Position numbers and translations under genes: made by a program
Origin: Mactra quadrangularis
Taxonomy: Eukaryota; Mollusca; Bivalvia; Venerida; Mactridae
Length of the DNA: 64,000 nucleotides
Assembly (NCBI GenBank): GCA_025267735.1
Contig: CM046307.1
Coordinates: forward strand, 55,485,395-55,549,394
Direction: 5' to 3'
The notes under the pieces: generated by a model
The model's input: the letters and a program-made list of their open reading frames with translations, nothing else
Told to the model about the DNA's origin: nothing
Database searches by the model: none
Shown: piece after piece, positions 30,483 to 42,180 of the stretch
Position numbering within the stretch: position 1 is the first letter of the stretch
Layout of the letters: every line of letters starts with the position of its first letter

Positions 30483-33400
30483 TTACTTTCAGTCATAACA
30501 TTTTGTTGTTGTCATTTCTCACATGACTGTGCACAAGTGACTGCAAGAGAATTCACCATGCTTTAGTCTATTATTCAAAAATGTGTAAAACACAATCAGT
30601 TCTTCATTGACCGTGTAATGCACCATAATTTCATGGCAGGAAAGAACATACGTGTTGAGCACCATTATATATAATTTCTTTAATATCTTTATCAATTGGA
30701 GATATAAATGACTGGTAATAGTTTTTAACTGGTAATGAGTATTTCTGCATTAAGTTGCCATACATCGGCAAAATCGTGCTTAAAACCTGCTTAAAGTTGT
30801 TATTTTCAATAAATTTTCAAAACTCTTTATAACTAGAACAGTTGTGAGGCTGGGAGTACTACCGCTAGAAAGAGAATTTTGTGCTACTTAAACTGCACTA
30901 GGTCTGATAAAAATTGGTTACCTTGTTTTTTCCTTCAAATTTGTCATTCTTTCCGCCGTTGTTGTCACGTGATTCTTCGCACAGATGGGGACACATTTCC
31001 CTGATACATCCTTTTGATGAAAAGGAATGCGCAAAAATGCTATTTTTGCGGGGCAACTTTCTTTAAGTGACGGGCACTAAGTCCATTTTATAAAAACAAT
31101 TCAAGTCCTGTGGTGGCCGTTTTGAAAGCAGGAGGTCCAGAAACGTAAAAATGAGGAATTGACCAATAAAGGGTCAATACATGGTTTTGGTTTTTATGTG
31201 AATTTCAGAAGGCAAGAATAAGTAAGTAATTATTATTATATATTCGCCCTTTGGAAAATGAAAAATAACTGTTACTTTATGCACTAATTCATTTTGTTGT
31301 ATGTTTTTGCAGATGCAAGAATTCGACGAAAACAAATTTGTTTATTTACCGCCTTAAGATCACGCAACTGTGCACGCTGTTAAATACACTACTTAGTATT
31401 TCATCTTAAATATCTGTAGAATAAACGCATTACATTCCCTGAATATAAATTTATGAAGCTCCAGGAGTGACATTATAAAAGACAATTTCGAGACATTTTA
31501 TCCTTGAAAGTAATCACTCATTTTTTACGGAATCGTGGTCATGCCATACCAAGGTTGCTGCTGTCGTGTTAATAGTGAGACAATGTGAAGTGACATCGCG
31601 ACAATGTGTTACAATACCAAATCACGTGTGACGATTTCAAAAGAAATATTGCTGAAATGCCGCCTAAAAATGTTGAGGTCTGTACACGACGGACGACATT
31701 ACAAAACAATGCTCGATAATGCGAAGTGTCGTTTTCAAAACATCGCTCTTTTGCTGCGATCACTGCGACGCTGGACATAGCGATGCAACATGGCGACAAT
31801 TTCAAGGGATATACATGTATATTGCCGTAATGTGGTTTCCATTTAGAATGGCATGGCATGGTAAGGATTCCGTAAATATATAGTGCTATAAATTCAAACT
31901 CTTGATTAACCTTATCTTACTGTCTCCGACAATTCATGCAGACGAAATGTATAATAAAAGCCTTTTGCAATTAAGCTTAAAAGCCTCTTGGAGCGCTAAA
32001 TTTAGATATAAGAGGAAATTTGTTTCATTAATTTGGAAACAATTTTTGGAAATCTTACGATGATGTATTTCACTTAAGCACTTAACTCTTGGAAGAAACA
32101 CGAATATTTACATTTAATTTTGTTGAAAAATTATTAAGAGACAGAGAAGCTTTAGCTGATGTGACAATGCGACTTTATCAGAAATTCCTGAATACCGGTT
32201 GTGTGGCGTAATAGTTACGACTGGCATGTGCTCACATTGGCATGAATGTATGTCTATATGTATATATATGAATGTCATGAAAAATAATTAATGAATAAAT
32301 AAATATATCTATTCATTGAATAAATTAATATATCTATTCATATTTCATGACATTGAAATGGAAATTACAAGTACAGTGAGCAATACGATAATAAAGTATA
32401 CAACATTATTGCGGTTAATATAAGTGCAAATACTAGTAAGATGAAAATGGTTAACACAGCTATCTATAGCTGGTAACAATTGAAATTTAAGACAAATGTA
32501 CGAGTTATCATTGCGCTGGATTAATTTATTTAAAGACCATGTCGAATATATAGAATAACAGGGATAGCACTAAAAGAATTTAATCCTTATTTCTTGTGGT
32601 TTAGCCAGTATAGATTCACAAAGGCACCAAAAAGTAACATAAATGAAAGAGGTAATGTCTTCTACTTAGAAAACTGGTTCGACTTTCCATAATCTTGATT
32701 GTCCAATGGTTCCGAAAAAAGTCGAGACAACAAAAAATACTATATTTAGTTGTGGTTTTAGCTTCAGTCTTCATCAAACATGTTTAGAAATAACGAAACT
32801 AATTTTCATTGAATAGTATTGCACTTGACAACACCAATAATTTTGATTACATTTTCCAATTTCTAATTAACAGAAATTAGTAGACAGCAAATTTGGTTAC
32901 ATCTGATTAATGATAAAAATTAACATTTTAATGCATTTTTGAAGATAATTGATAATTATAAAAAAGAGAGCCATATTTCCAGGGCTTGGATCAGTACTAA
33001 TACATTAATGTGCTAGTTACTTGTGTACTTAATATTAAGAGTACAGACACTGAAGTATTGTGTTTATTTTGTTCAAGTTAATATTCCTGGGTGAAAATAT
33101 TGTGTAACTACAAGTTTCAATTTCTGGTAGAAAATCGGCTTTAAATAAAAATAGAAAAATAACAAGTATATGTTCAGTGCAAGTTTTTATTTTTTAATCG
33201 ATTACCGCATTGCATGAAAGGAAGACTGTTGTACAGACAAAACCATTGTCAATCATTAGATTTTGACGAACCTGTCTCACGTTGGTATAGTTAGAATTTC
33301 ACCTCAACCAAATGAAACACCACATTATTTGGATGTAGAATCATATCACATGAAATTCACTATACCCACTGAATATAAATATATTTATTAAACATAATAG

Positions 33401-34218
33401 CCTATCGACATTTTATTTGTATGGGGGTTACAGAGTTTTCAAATTTAATTTACCAACTGATGGTTCATAGAGACTATGGTCCCGAATCTAAACACTACAC
33501 ATGTATAAACATGTATATCTAAAAAGATACTTTTTAGCCAAGTACAATGAGAGGCCTGTTTTGAATAACACCAACATCTTTTGCATCCGCCGAATAATAA
33601 AGTCGTTGACCGATTCAAACATCACGATCAAAACATATTTAGTTTAATCGATAAAAAGTCGCAAGAGCTTAATTAATACACAAATTATGATGGAGAAACT
33701 GGAGACAATGGTAAATTTTGTTCATGCAAGGAAATGTTCGGATCTTTTACGAGTCTTTGCCTCAGTGGTTGTTACTTTTCTAATCGTCAAAATAGCACGG
33801 AATGCCCTTATTAACTTGAGTTACCTCTTTCGTTCGTGTTAGAATGACCTATAGAATAATACCCTGGCTTGACATATTTTCAGTTAATGAACTGTCAATG
33901 AGGTGAAATTATTGTCATCAAATCTGATGGTTTGTCATATAGTTTGTGATTATGTTCATCATTCATGTGGTAAATTAGAATCGTTTATTAAGTGTTCGTT
34001 CTATATTATGAAGTAGAACGTACGTGACATAGCCTCATAACTTTTTATCATCGTAACTTTAATGTTCATAAGTTTTGCACTTATCAATTGCTATCAACAT
34101 AGACAATAACGGTATTGATGACAAATCTCATACTTGGTCTACAGTCACGTGATCTACGACAATTAATTTTAAGGTAAACAAACAAATGCTTTTCGCGGAA
34201 TTTCCTTTCCTTCTATTT
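30483..34218. other. Intergenic DNA without a recognisable gene
   Basis: Both strands carry only short, unsupported ORFs. A modestly CpG-richer patch spans about 30940-31860. A small AT-rich inverted repeat lies at 32271-32354. Nothing else can be supported. Confidence 0.6.
32271..32354. repeat. AT-rich inverted repeat
   Basis: AATGTCATGAAA (32271-32282) pairs with TTTCATGACATT (32343-32354), and the intervening AATGAATAAATAAATATA and TTAATATATCTATTCA can extend the pairing imperfectly. Confidence 0.6.
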
Positions 34219-34227
34219 GTGCGTGTA

Positions 34228-34510
34228 ACCCGGTTCGATAGCGCAGTTAATAGCGCGCCGGGATTTGGATACTCGTGCCCGAGGGGGTGCGGGTTCGAAT
34301 CCCACCCGGGGAGGTTATACCCTTCCATGAAAATTTGACAACAATGTCGATTTTCCTCCATTGGTTAGATAATATGGAGAAGTTTCCGGCCTTGTGGAAG
34401 GGTAGGTGAGTACTGGTTATAGACAATGGTCCAGGAAAGCTAGGTTAGGTGCGCTGGACGCCGTGAAATGACCTAAATTGTGTTGATACGGCGTTAACTC
34501 CAATAAATAA
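34228..34510 (+). mobile_element. Full-length tRNA-derived SINE (family A) with target duplication
   Basis: The head ACCCGGTTCGATAGCGCAG, B box GGGTTCGAATCCCACCC, body TTTCCGGCCTTGTGGAAGG and tail GATACGGCGTTAACTCCAAT plus AAATAA are present. GTGCGTGTA repeats at both borders (34219-34227 and 34511-34519). It closely matches the copy at 9526. Confidence 0.93.
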
Positions 34511-34519
34511 GTGCGTGTA

Positions 34520-36113
34520 TATCAATAATTTGAAAATGGTTTCATGTCGCATGTAATTGTATATGTATGTCGATTGTATATATCTAAATTACGAGTATTG
34601 CTCAAGCCCTGTAAAGTATCTGCTCTATTCTGATAAATAATTGACATACACCATATAGTGCATAAAAATCATCATTATCTTTCTTTACCCCACTATTTCT
34701 AATTGGTACCGAGAATATTGATCGTTAGAATCAAATCCAAAATTTGAATCAAACGGTAAACTAGTCGATTTGTAAAAAATATTTGTGCGGAGCATTGTAC
34801 TAAACTGAGCAATATTTGTGATAAAATATTTATGTAGAGGAATCAGAACAAACCATGACTCGTCACGGGCTAAGATGGGCCTTATCAGACATTGATATGT
34901 AATGGCTATTCTAGGATTTTTTTGAGTCTTTTCTATGTTTTAGCTGCTGCAAAAATTTGATGATATTTAGTTTGTTTACATTTAAGAGATCACCACATAT
35001 CTACGGATGTATTTTACTGTGACCGAATTGTTTAATAGTCATTATATCATATTGAACAAAATTAGACAAAGAATACCCAAGAAATAATTTGAATAAATCG
35101 AAAAGAACTGTGCCTGTTGATATATTTGTGTTAATTTTAGAGTCGCGATTAATCTGCTTTTGAACTGTAACATCTTGCAGCTTCGAGTTGCCTTGGCCAT
35201 ATTCATAGGGAGAAAAGGCCCGGGCTTATCTTTATACCTAGCAAACACTCCCTTGGGAAAAATAGACTGCTACACCGGGTAATAATCTAATTACAAGTAA
35301 CAAAATTATGGATTCTGTTCCGTGGGAAAGTCGTTGTTTTCTTATTAAATCATTTTCTTTTTGTTTCAGAGGTTTTAATGCATAGTTCCAATCTGTCAAT
35401 CAGAATAGCAGTGCTTTCATTGCTGCCATCGTGAATATTTAATCAACTTTTTTTCTGCATGCATTTTATGTTGTGAGTTATTGCATCTCACTTCGTCTGC
35501 AGCTACATGATTGTCTTTCAGTAGCTTGTTTTTGATGAACATAAATTCTAAACACTATGCTGAACTTGACCTTGTATTCCCTTTACTCAAGGATGGCAAT
35601 ATTATGTTGGAAAGTTATAGTTTAGGGTATATAGACTTCAGAAGAGAAACGAATCTTGTTTTTTCGTCAATTTCTTGCACCACCCAAAAGAGAAGAATCA
35701 AATAGCGCATAGGATAATTGTTATCTTACCAATAGAAGATGGTTAATCGTGAAACTGCTTACTCTGAATCTTCTGCACAAAATTTTTATTCCAATGAACT
35801 ACGTAGTTTATCGCTTGATTAAATTTCAGTGGTGTGGTTTTAGAGTGAACTATGATTTAACTCATATTTTCATGCAAACATTGGTTAAAATTAGAGGCAT
35901 ATAATGGCTATATGCATTTTCTAAATGGTCAATGATTACAACATGTGAATAAATAAATAAATGGATGAATAAATAAATAAACTCATACATACATTTGCAA
36001 ACATAAAATTCCACTGTATGATAATATCATTTTAGAGTTTACGATCAAAATTTACTGGACAAATTGAGAATTTTGAGGGAAAGAAAGCTATAGCATGCGA
36101 TATTTAATTTGTT
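34520..36113. other. Intergenic DNA, nothing recognised
   Basis: No supported gene or element. A simple (AAAT/AAATG)n stretch stands near 35948-35982. Confidence 0.55.
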
Positions 36114-36411
36114 TGTTTGTTAGGTTTAACGCCGTAGCAACACATTGTATAGATTATATAACGGCGGTCAGTCAACCTACTCACTCCTCCTGGAAAGGCT
36201 AAATCTCTGGATTAGCTGTTAACCAACTACTAAGCGCATACTTTCGTCAGTGACTGCCATGATTTAAAATCATTGGTAGGAAGGAGAATGGCCGTAGAAA
36301 CAATTTCATGACCAAGCTCCACGAAAGTATGCCCCGCCCGGGAATCGAACCCACGACCACTCGATCAGTAGACTTGCGTGCTACCAACTGAGCTAGCCGG
36401 GCGGCTTGATA
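36114..36411 (-). mobile_element. Full-length tRNA-derived SINE (family B), minus strand
   Basis: On the minus strand the head reads GCCCGGCTAGCTCAGTTGGT, then GTGGGTTCGATTCCCGGG, a body with CCTTTCCAGGAGGAGTGAG, and the tail ACAATGTGTTGCTACGGCG followed by TTAAACC. The head still resembles an intact tRNA, but its fusion to a SINE body rules out a normal tRNA gene. Confidence 0.9.
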
Positions 36412-37015
36412 TTTTCTTTGTCTAGAAAGATAATTGGGCGAAAAACAAATGTTTTGTTTACATCATTACATCATTACATCCCTTTTAGTTATTGTGAGGC
36501 GAACAGATTTATAAAACAGTGTGCTGTCTTAGAAAAGATTGATTTAAGATGCTAGTCATACACGTGTACGCTGATTTGCTAATCAAGTCTTGCCAACACT
36601 AGAATATATAAAATATAATTAACTGTATGGAGACGTTTTTACTTAAACATCAGTTTTCTATTTATAAATATAAAATAAATTTGCAATTCAAATTGATGTA
36701 CTTTACTGATGATATTTAGATTCCGCCATCCCAAATGCATTGTCTGTGATATTTATTGAGCAATCTGTTCTCTAAAGCAGAACTTATTCATTAAAATGCA
36801 ATCCTTGAGGATGAATTTGTCACCATGATGAATTATCTTGATCCAAGTAGGATTTTAATATCAAATTATGTATGCGAGGATTATGCACGTTCTGCAGAGG
36901 AGGTTTTCAAGGTTTCTGATTAAAACTTAATTATGAGAAAATTGAAGATTTGCATATTAAGTCACAAATGCCACGAGATTCATTAATTTATCTAATTGTT
37001 CTTAAAGTTAAAATA

Positions 37016-37293
37016 CACTGAGGTCCAAAGTTTCTTTACACATGTTAAATTTTGATGTTATAGAATATTTAAGATATACTTCACACGTTTCTGTTAGTTT
37101 CCCAACTACTATACATTTTAACATGAAACCTCAATTATATTATTTCAAAGTACCTCCACAATTGTTTATGGAAAAAATGTAGTTTTTCAATGAAAAATGA
37201 CTTATATTGCACCATTAAATCTCTACTAAAGTTGAAGTTTTCAGAGAAAGAATGAAAAAATTACTTGTGTAAAGAAACTTTTGGACCCCAGAG
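37016..37293. mobile_element. Tc1/mariner-like miniature element, 278 bp, TA target site
   Basis: It starts CACTGAGGTCCAAAGTTTCT after TA (37014-37015) and ends AGAAACTTTTGGACCCCAGAG in two parts: GTGTAAAGAAACTTTT and GGACCCCAGAG, before TA (37294-37295). The inverted repeats are about 28 bp with few mismatches. There is no ORF inside. Confidence 0.9.
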
Positions 37294-38404
37294 TATGTAT
37301 GTCAGCATTAGCATCTACACGTTTTGATACGTCTGTCATCGATTTGACCATTATGTTTCGTCTGGTAGCGAGAAAAAGTATTAAAAAAGAACGATTATTA
37401 TTAGAATATTGATAGAAAGGTAGCCACCGGCTGATGAGGAAATTGCTTTAGAAAAAATCCGTGATTGAAAGGTGCAAAGTCAAATTCTGACCCCAGGATC
37501 CCCCAGCTCATACACCAGTGTCTGTTCATTTGTATCGATTGTGTATCGTTTATTCAGTGCAAAACTAGTATAACTACCTGTAAAAGATTTAGATTAGTCT
37601 TGCACTAACACAACTGGTTTTTGCTTGCGCGTAACTTACTTGGGAAATACATTAAACTTTAAGTCTGATATTTGCTGCCCAGCTAACTTTGTAAGTCGCG
37701 CGTCTGTCAATTCACAGATCTTGCTATTCTTTGGTTTAAATATTGGACATAACATACATGCATATATTAAAGTTTTGATTTAAATACTTTTTAATATTTT
37801 AATAGTGAGTCTAGTTAAAATTAACTATGGTATAGTCGTAGTTTTCAAATCGACATCAAGCTCATAAAAACGTTTCGACCGTCAAATCGTCACTAACTCT
37901 TCTAAAAAGGATTTTTCTGCATAAAAATACTTTTTATTTGAAGAAAATCGATCAACAAATAATGAAATGGTCCCATATATCCCTAAAAAGTCCCAAAATT
38001 CGTTCAATGTCAAACAACACGTCCACAATAAAGATATCTATCTCTAGCAAACTGAACCGTTAGCTCCGTTACGAGTTAATTACCAAAATTTTGGATAAAA
38101 CCTACATACATTTGATAAATTAATCTATTATCTGTTGATTCACGATGTTATAACATTATGACAGGCTTCCGCTGAGACATTTATCAACGTTACTGCTGTC
38201 TTCACATACATCAACGAATATCGTTCAGTTGGCCTACTCTATTTACTATATTCTACCATTTTGTCGTCCTAATTATAGTGAGGATTTGCTGTCACCTGTT
38301 TAACCCTTTAAAGCAAAATAAAATTATTTCAAGTATTCAATACATTTCAACATTTATTTAAAAATTTAACTTTAAACAAACAGTACGATACGTAACTACA
38401 AAAA

Positions 38405-38489
38405 CCGCTTCGAGGAAAAACGAACCGGCTAAAGCCGATAGATGTCGTATTGCAATATTAACCGGTATATCGGTTAATCGTTACACTCC
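38405..38489. mobile_element. End fragment of the hAT-like family
   Basis: CGTATTGCAATATTAACCGG, then TATATCGGTTAATCGTTACA and CTCCTA are the reverse of the left end of the 10893-11347 element (TAGGGGTGTAACGGTTAAC). The other end was not found. Confidence 0.65.
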
Positions 38490-38819
38490 TACCAAATACT
38501 ACATCAATGATGTATGTACAATAACAATAGCAAGATGCAATGACAAAAATCTCTGAAAGAAGGTCACAATAAAATTTACTTCTGCACTCATTGCATGACT
38601 GATAATTTTACGTTCCAAGTTCTTCTGAATAGTCTCGGAAAAAAGTAAAGCAAAGTACATAATGTAACTACAATTCAATTAAGTTAATGGTTTGCGTAGG
38701 AGTCAGACATTGGCATTAACTCTGAGATAGAAATGTCACGATTTTACTCATCATACTTTCAAATCCTGGACACTACTAACATGATACATGTACCTTCAGA
38801 CATAGCTGATCCTGTTTGT

Positions 38820-39035
38820 TTTGTTTTGTTTAACGCCGTAGCAACACATTGTATAGGTAATATCACGGCGATCAGTCCACCTACTCACTGTTCCTGAAAA
38901 GGCTAAATCTCTGGATTTAGTTGTTAACCAACTACTATAAAGGCACATACTTCCATCAGTGACTGACTACTGCCCTACATGATTTAGAATCAGTAGTAGA
39001 AGGAGGTTAAATTTAAATGACTATAGTTCAAGATA
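38820..39035 (-). mobile_element. SINE (family B), minus strand, head missing
   Basis: TTTAACGCCGTAGCAACACA, then CCTACTCACTGTTCCTG, CTAAATCTCTGGATTTAG and CATGATTTAGAATCAGTAG follow the 36114 copy in the same order. The tRNA-like head is absent, so it is 5'-truncated. Confidence 0.85.
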
Positions 39036-39239
39036 CAAATGCATCGCTTTCCACGGCGTTAGGCTCGTAACAAACACTGAGGTAAAAAATAGTATTAAAT
39101 ATGTTTTCTCTTAGCATTAGTTTTCAGTCACTGCGATTACATGAAGATATTGAACATTCTGGACGCCCATCTGATTTCTACGCAGACGATATTTTGTTCT
39201 CATATATTTATAGTATTAATAGAAGGTCTGCAACATGTT

Positions 39240-39460
39240 TTATTTTATTTCCCATAGACTGTTTTCGCTGAACTATTCATTAATGGTGATATAGGATAAA
39301 ATGACATTAATATAGTATTGTTTACGAGTGGAGTTTATGTTATACCAGTCTGCTACAATATTTCACGTGACATCGGCTTTGTGCGTTGCCATAGCAACCG
39401 TAATACTATAGTTTATATCAAACTGGATTTTTGAATTAAAATGTCAATAATTATACGTTA
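39240..39460. repeat. Possible old relative of the 9.25-kb duplicated unit
   Basis: GTGCGTTGCCATAGCAACCG with TAATACTATAGTTTATATC resembles ATGCGTTGCCATGAAAAACG with CAATATTATAGTGATTTATG at 47031-47070. Together with 44570-44710, in the same order, it suggests a third, decayed copy now broken up by insertions. The similarity is weak. Confidence 0.4.
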
Positions 39461-39921
39461 ATGTGAGATGTTAAATTGATTAAATCTTAATTGAAAACAT
39501 TATTAGTGACTTGGGTGTAATTAAATTTGCACTTATTTGGAATACAGTTCATTCCAAGTTCCTAGTGTTTATTGTCAACTGAATATATGAAGTGAACAAC
39601 TTATCTGTGTTGATGTTAATGATTTTTATTCTGTATTAAATACATCGTATTATTATGTCGGAGATATGACATTGAAACTGTTGACACTACATGCATTTGC
39701 TTTAAATAAGTTGAATAAACAGTAACATTTGCTGATAACATGTAACATTACTTGACATTTAATTGTGCTGAAACAGCAAATCATCACAATTCAAGGCATT
39801 GTAACAACGGGAAACTGCATACGCATGCTAATATAGAAGGTAGGCTAGTAAAACAGTTATAATGTTATTGAAAAATTAATTTTCTTAAATTTCATCCTCT
39901 TGTTACCTTGGCAAAGTATGG

Positions 39922-40062
39922 TTCATTTCTTTTTTCAACTGTCAAATCATGAATAATTTCACAGTGACTTCGTGTGCCTTGTCTAACACTCGTAATATTG
40001 TGACTGCGTGTATTCCAATCACCAAGAAATTATTCAAACTTTGACAGTTGAGAAAAACTTGA
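39922..40062. mobile_element. Miniature inverted-repeat element (CTCAACTG family), short form
   Basis: The left end TTTTTTCAACTGTCAAATCA and right end AACTTTGACAGTTGAGAAAA are inverted repeats, with TGAATAATTTCACAGTG inside. The interior (CTTCGTGTGCCTTGTCTAAC) matches the short copies at 55085 and 63883, not the long copies at 21624 and 53723. Confidence 0.85.
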
Positions 40063-40725
40063 CCATACACAAGCAGAAATAAACTACATATACAAGGGCG
40101 AATGGTACTTGTACAACCGACTTGCTTAAGGTCTTGCATGCCTTAAATACCTCTTAAACGTAACCTTTATAAAATTACATGTAATGAAAAGATCACTTGT
40201 TTTGGTAAAATTGAATTCATGCTGTATTTATTATAAAAGCGATTATGAAAGCTCTGCTAAACTTACAGGAGTTAAAATAACTGTTGATATAGAAAACCAA
40301 CTCTATCTTGACCAGGGCTCGACACTCAAGTTTAAACTAGGTTGACAGAATGGACAGTCTGCTATATTATAACTTGTCCGAACCATATCTTTAATATCAG
40401 TAACAGGTTGCCCTAAACCAAAAATGGGTCGTCAGGGAAATAGGACGGCATTTAATGTCGAGCTCTGCTGATGTTTGTTTGTTTTATTTCAACTGTCATA
40501 CATGCAAACTTTTCTCTATCTTTTATACATTTTCAACATCATTATAATCTTACGTAAATGCGCATGTAGTCATTAAGTCTGGAAAGAAGTCTTGCAAACT
40601 GATGTTGTGACATTTCTTCTAAAATATCTATAATCTGCTAACATTTGTATGGGTTTATTTGTACTTGATATTATGGAACATTTTAATACAATTGCGACTG
40701 AGTCTTATATTTATTTGCACTTCCA

Positions 40726-40938
40726 ATGGCGTGTATCCGGGTCCGAGGCGAATTTGGATACGCTCGGAAGTTCGAATTTAGTATCACAAATGGGTTGCTG
40801 GTTCAAACCTAACACTAAGCTGGTTATACTTTTCCGGGAAACTGAGTACTGCTTAAAAAGGTCCAGGAAAGATAGTTTAGCTGGCTTTTTAAAATGACAA
40901 TATTTTGTGTTGTCACATTGTCAAACTAAATAAACAAA
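40726..40938 (+). mobile_element. Diverged family A SINE
   Basis: TTGCTGGTTCAAACCTAACA, then AAGCTGGTTATACTTTTCC, GGTCCAGGAAAGATAGTTTA and TTGTGTTGTCACATTGTC follow the family A order with substitutions. The tail is AAACTAAATAAACAAA. Confidence 0.6.
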
Positions 40939-40950
40939 TCATATGACGTT

Positions 40951-41236
40951 TTGTAATTATGTACAATGGTTTTCTATGATCTAAGTAATTTTCACCAGTC
41001 CGAATTAATTTCCACTAGTCCCGTAATCATATACAATGGTTTTCTATGATTTAAGTAATTTTCACCAGTCCGAATTAATTTCCACTAGTTTTGTAATCAT
41101 ATACAATGGTTTTCTATGATCTAAGTAATTTTCACCAGTCCGAATAATTTTCCACTAGTCCCGTAATCATATACAATGGTTTTCTATGATCTAAGTAATT
41201 TTCACAAGTCCGAATTAATTTCCACTAGTCCCGGGC
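40951..41236. repeat. 70-bp tandem repeat, four copies
   Basis: TACAATGG recurs at 40962, 41032, 41102 and 41172, exactly 70 bp apart. Each unit holds TTTTCTATGAT(C/T)TAAGTAAT, TTTTCACCAGTCCGAAT and TTTCCACTAGT. The array ends in TAGTCCCGGGCTATGGGCTA, a short inverted repeat. Confidence 0.95.
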
Positions 41237-41343
41237 TATGGGCTAGTGGGTTAAGGCTGGTGTTTCATTGACCATGTTGTAATAAATGTAATTTAAACAA
41301 TATCAAAAATGTTGCAAACTTGCAATGTAAACGTATGGAACTA

Positions 41344-41553
41344 CATTACGACCTCTCTTGAACAAGACTCAGTGGTTGTGACTAAAGTGTGTTACTGTTC
41401 AGAGGTGGATGCAATGACAATGACAATGACAAATATTTATTTGTTTAAAGGCCTTCGATGCACTACATAGGTTAAATCCAATCAAAATTATTCTGAACGG
41501 AAAAGCTGTTGTTGTGCAGAGGATTATTTCTGTAGAGGACCGTTCTGTAGATG
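41344..41553 (+). mobile_element. Miniature pogo/Tigger-like element, TA target site
   Basis: It starts CATTACGACCTCTCTTGAAC after TA (41342-41343) and ends CTGTAGATGTTATACTG before TA (41554-41555). An internal insertion with CAATGACAATGACAATGAC and AAATATTTATTTG interrupts the family sequence. Confidence 0.75.
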
Positions 41554-41931
41554 TTATACTGTACAAGACACGAAGCATTTTTTCTACGACAATTTGTAAG
41601 GAATCACTTTGAGTCCTATTAATACTCAACATAGAGCGTGAAATAAAAATGATTCAGCATCGTGGTACAAAGCATTTCAGATTTGACACTGTTTTAATGC
41701 GCGTTAGAAAAAAAAAAAAAAAAAACAAAGCTATTTGCTTGTTTCATGTAGCGACTTTTAATGTGTTAATTAAACTAATTCGTGTTTTAGTTCTAATTAA
41801 ACTGAAATGACATTTTAACAAACTCTCCTAGCACAATTAAAGAAGAAACAAACAGCATTTTTGAAGATTAACTTCTCTTTTTTATCGTATTGCTCAAATC
41901 TTTGCGATGAGTTGTTTTTTCGCTGGTATTT

Positions 41932-42160
41932 ACCCGGGCCGTGGCACAGTAGGCATTGCGCATGATTTCGAATCTAGTGTCCTGAATGGGTTTCTGGTTC
42001 AAACCACTAACGGGCTGGTTATACCCTTCTATTGAAATTTGACAATATTATCGATTTTTTCCATTAATAAAGAGAATATGGAGAATTTGCCGGTTGTTGG
42101 AATGGTAGGTAGATACTGGTAAAAAAATGTACGAGACGTAAACCCCAATCAAAGCAAACA
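41932..42160 (+). mobile_element. Diverged family A SINE
   Basis: CCCGGGCCGTGGCACAGTAG, then TTTCTGGTTCAAACCACTAA, GGTTATACCCTTCTATTG and GAATATGGAGAATTTGCCGG keep the family A order. It ends GACGTAAACCCCAATCAAA. It abuts the 42181-44360 element. Confidence 0.65.
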
Positions 42161-42180
42161 TTCTAATGTGTTGTATCACT

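Noticed and set aside
31569..31859. 96-codon minus-strand ORF
   Set aside because: No recognisable domain, no splice context and no counterpart; likely chance in a slightly CpG-richer patch.
36345..36411. Minus-strand tRNA gene
   Set aside because: The tRNA-like sequence is fused to a SINE body and tail and matches other SINE copies, so it is a SINE promoter head.
41708..41725. 18-nt A-run as the tail of a processed pseudogene
   Set aside because: No cDNA-like sequence lies upstream and no target-site duplication is visible; treated as a simple repeat.
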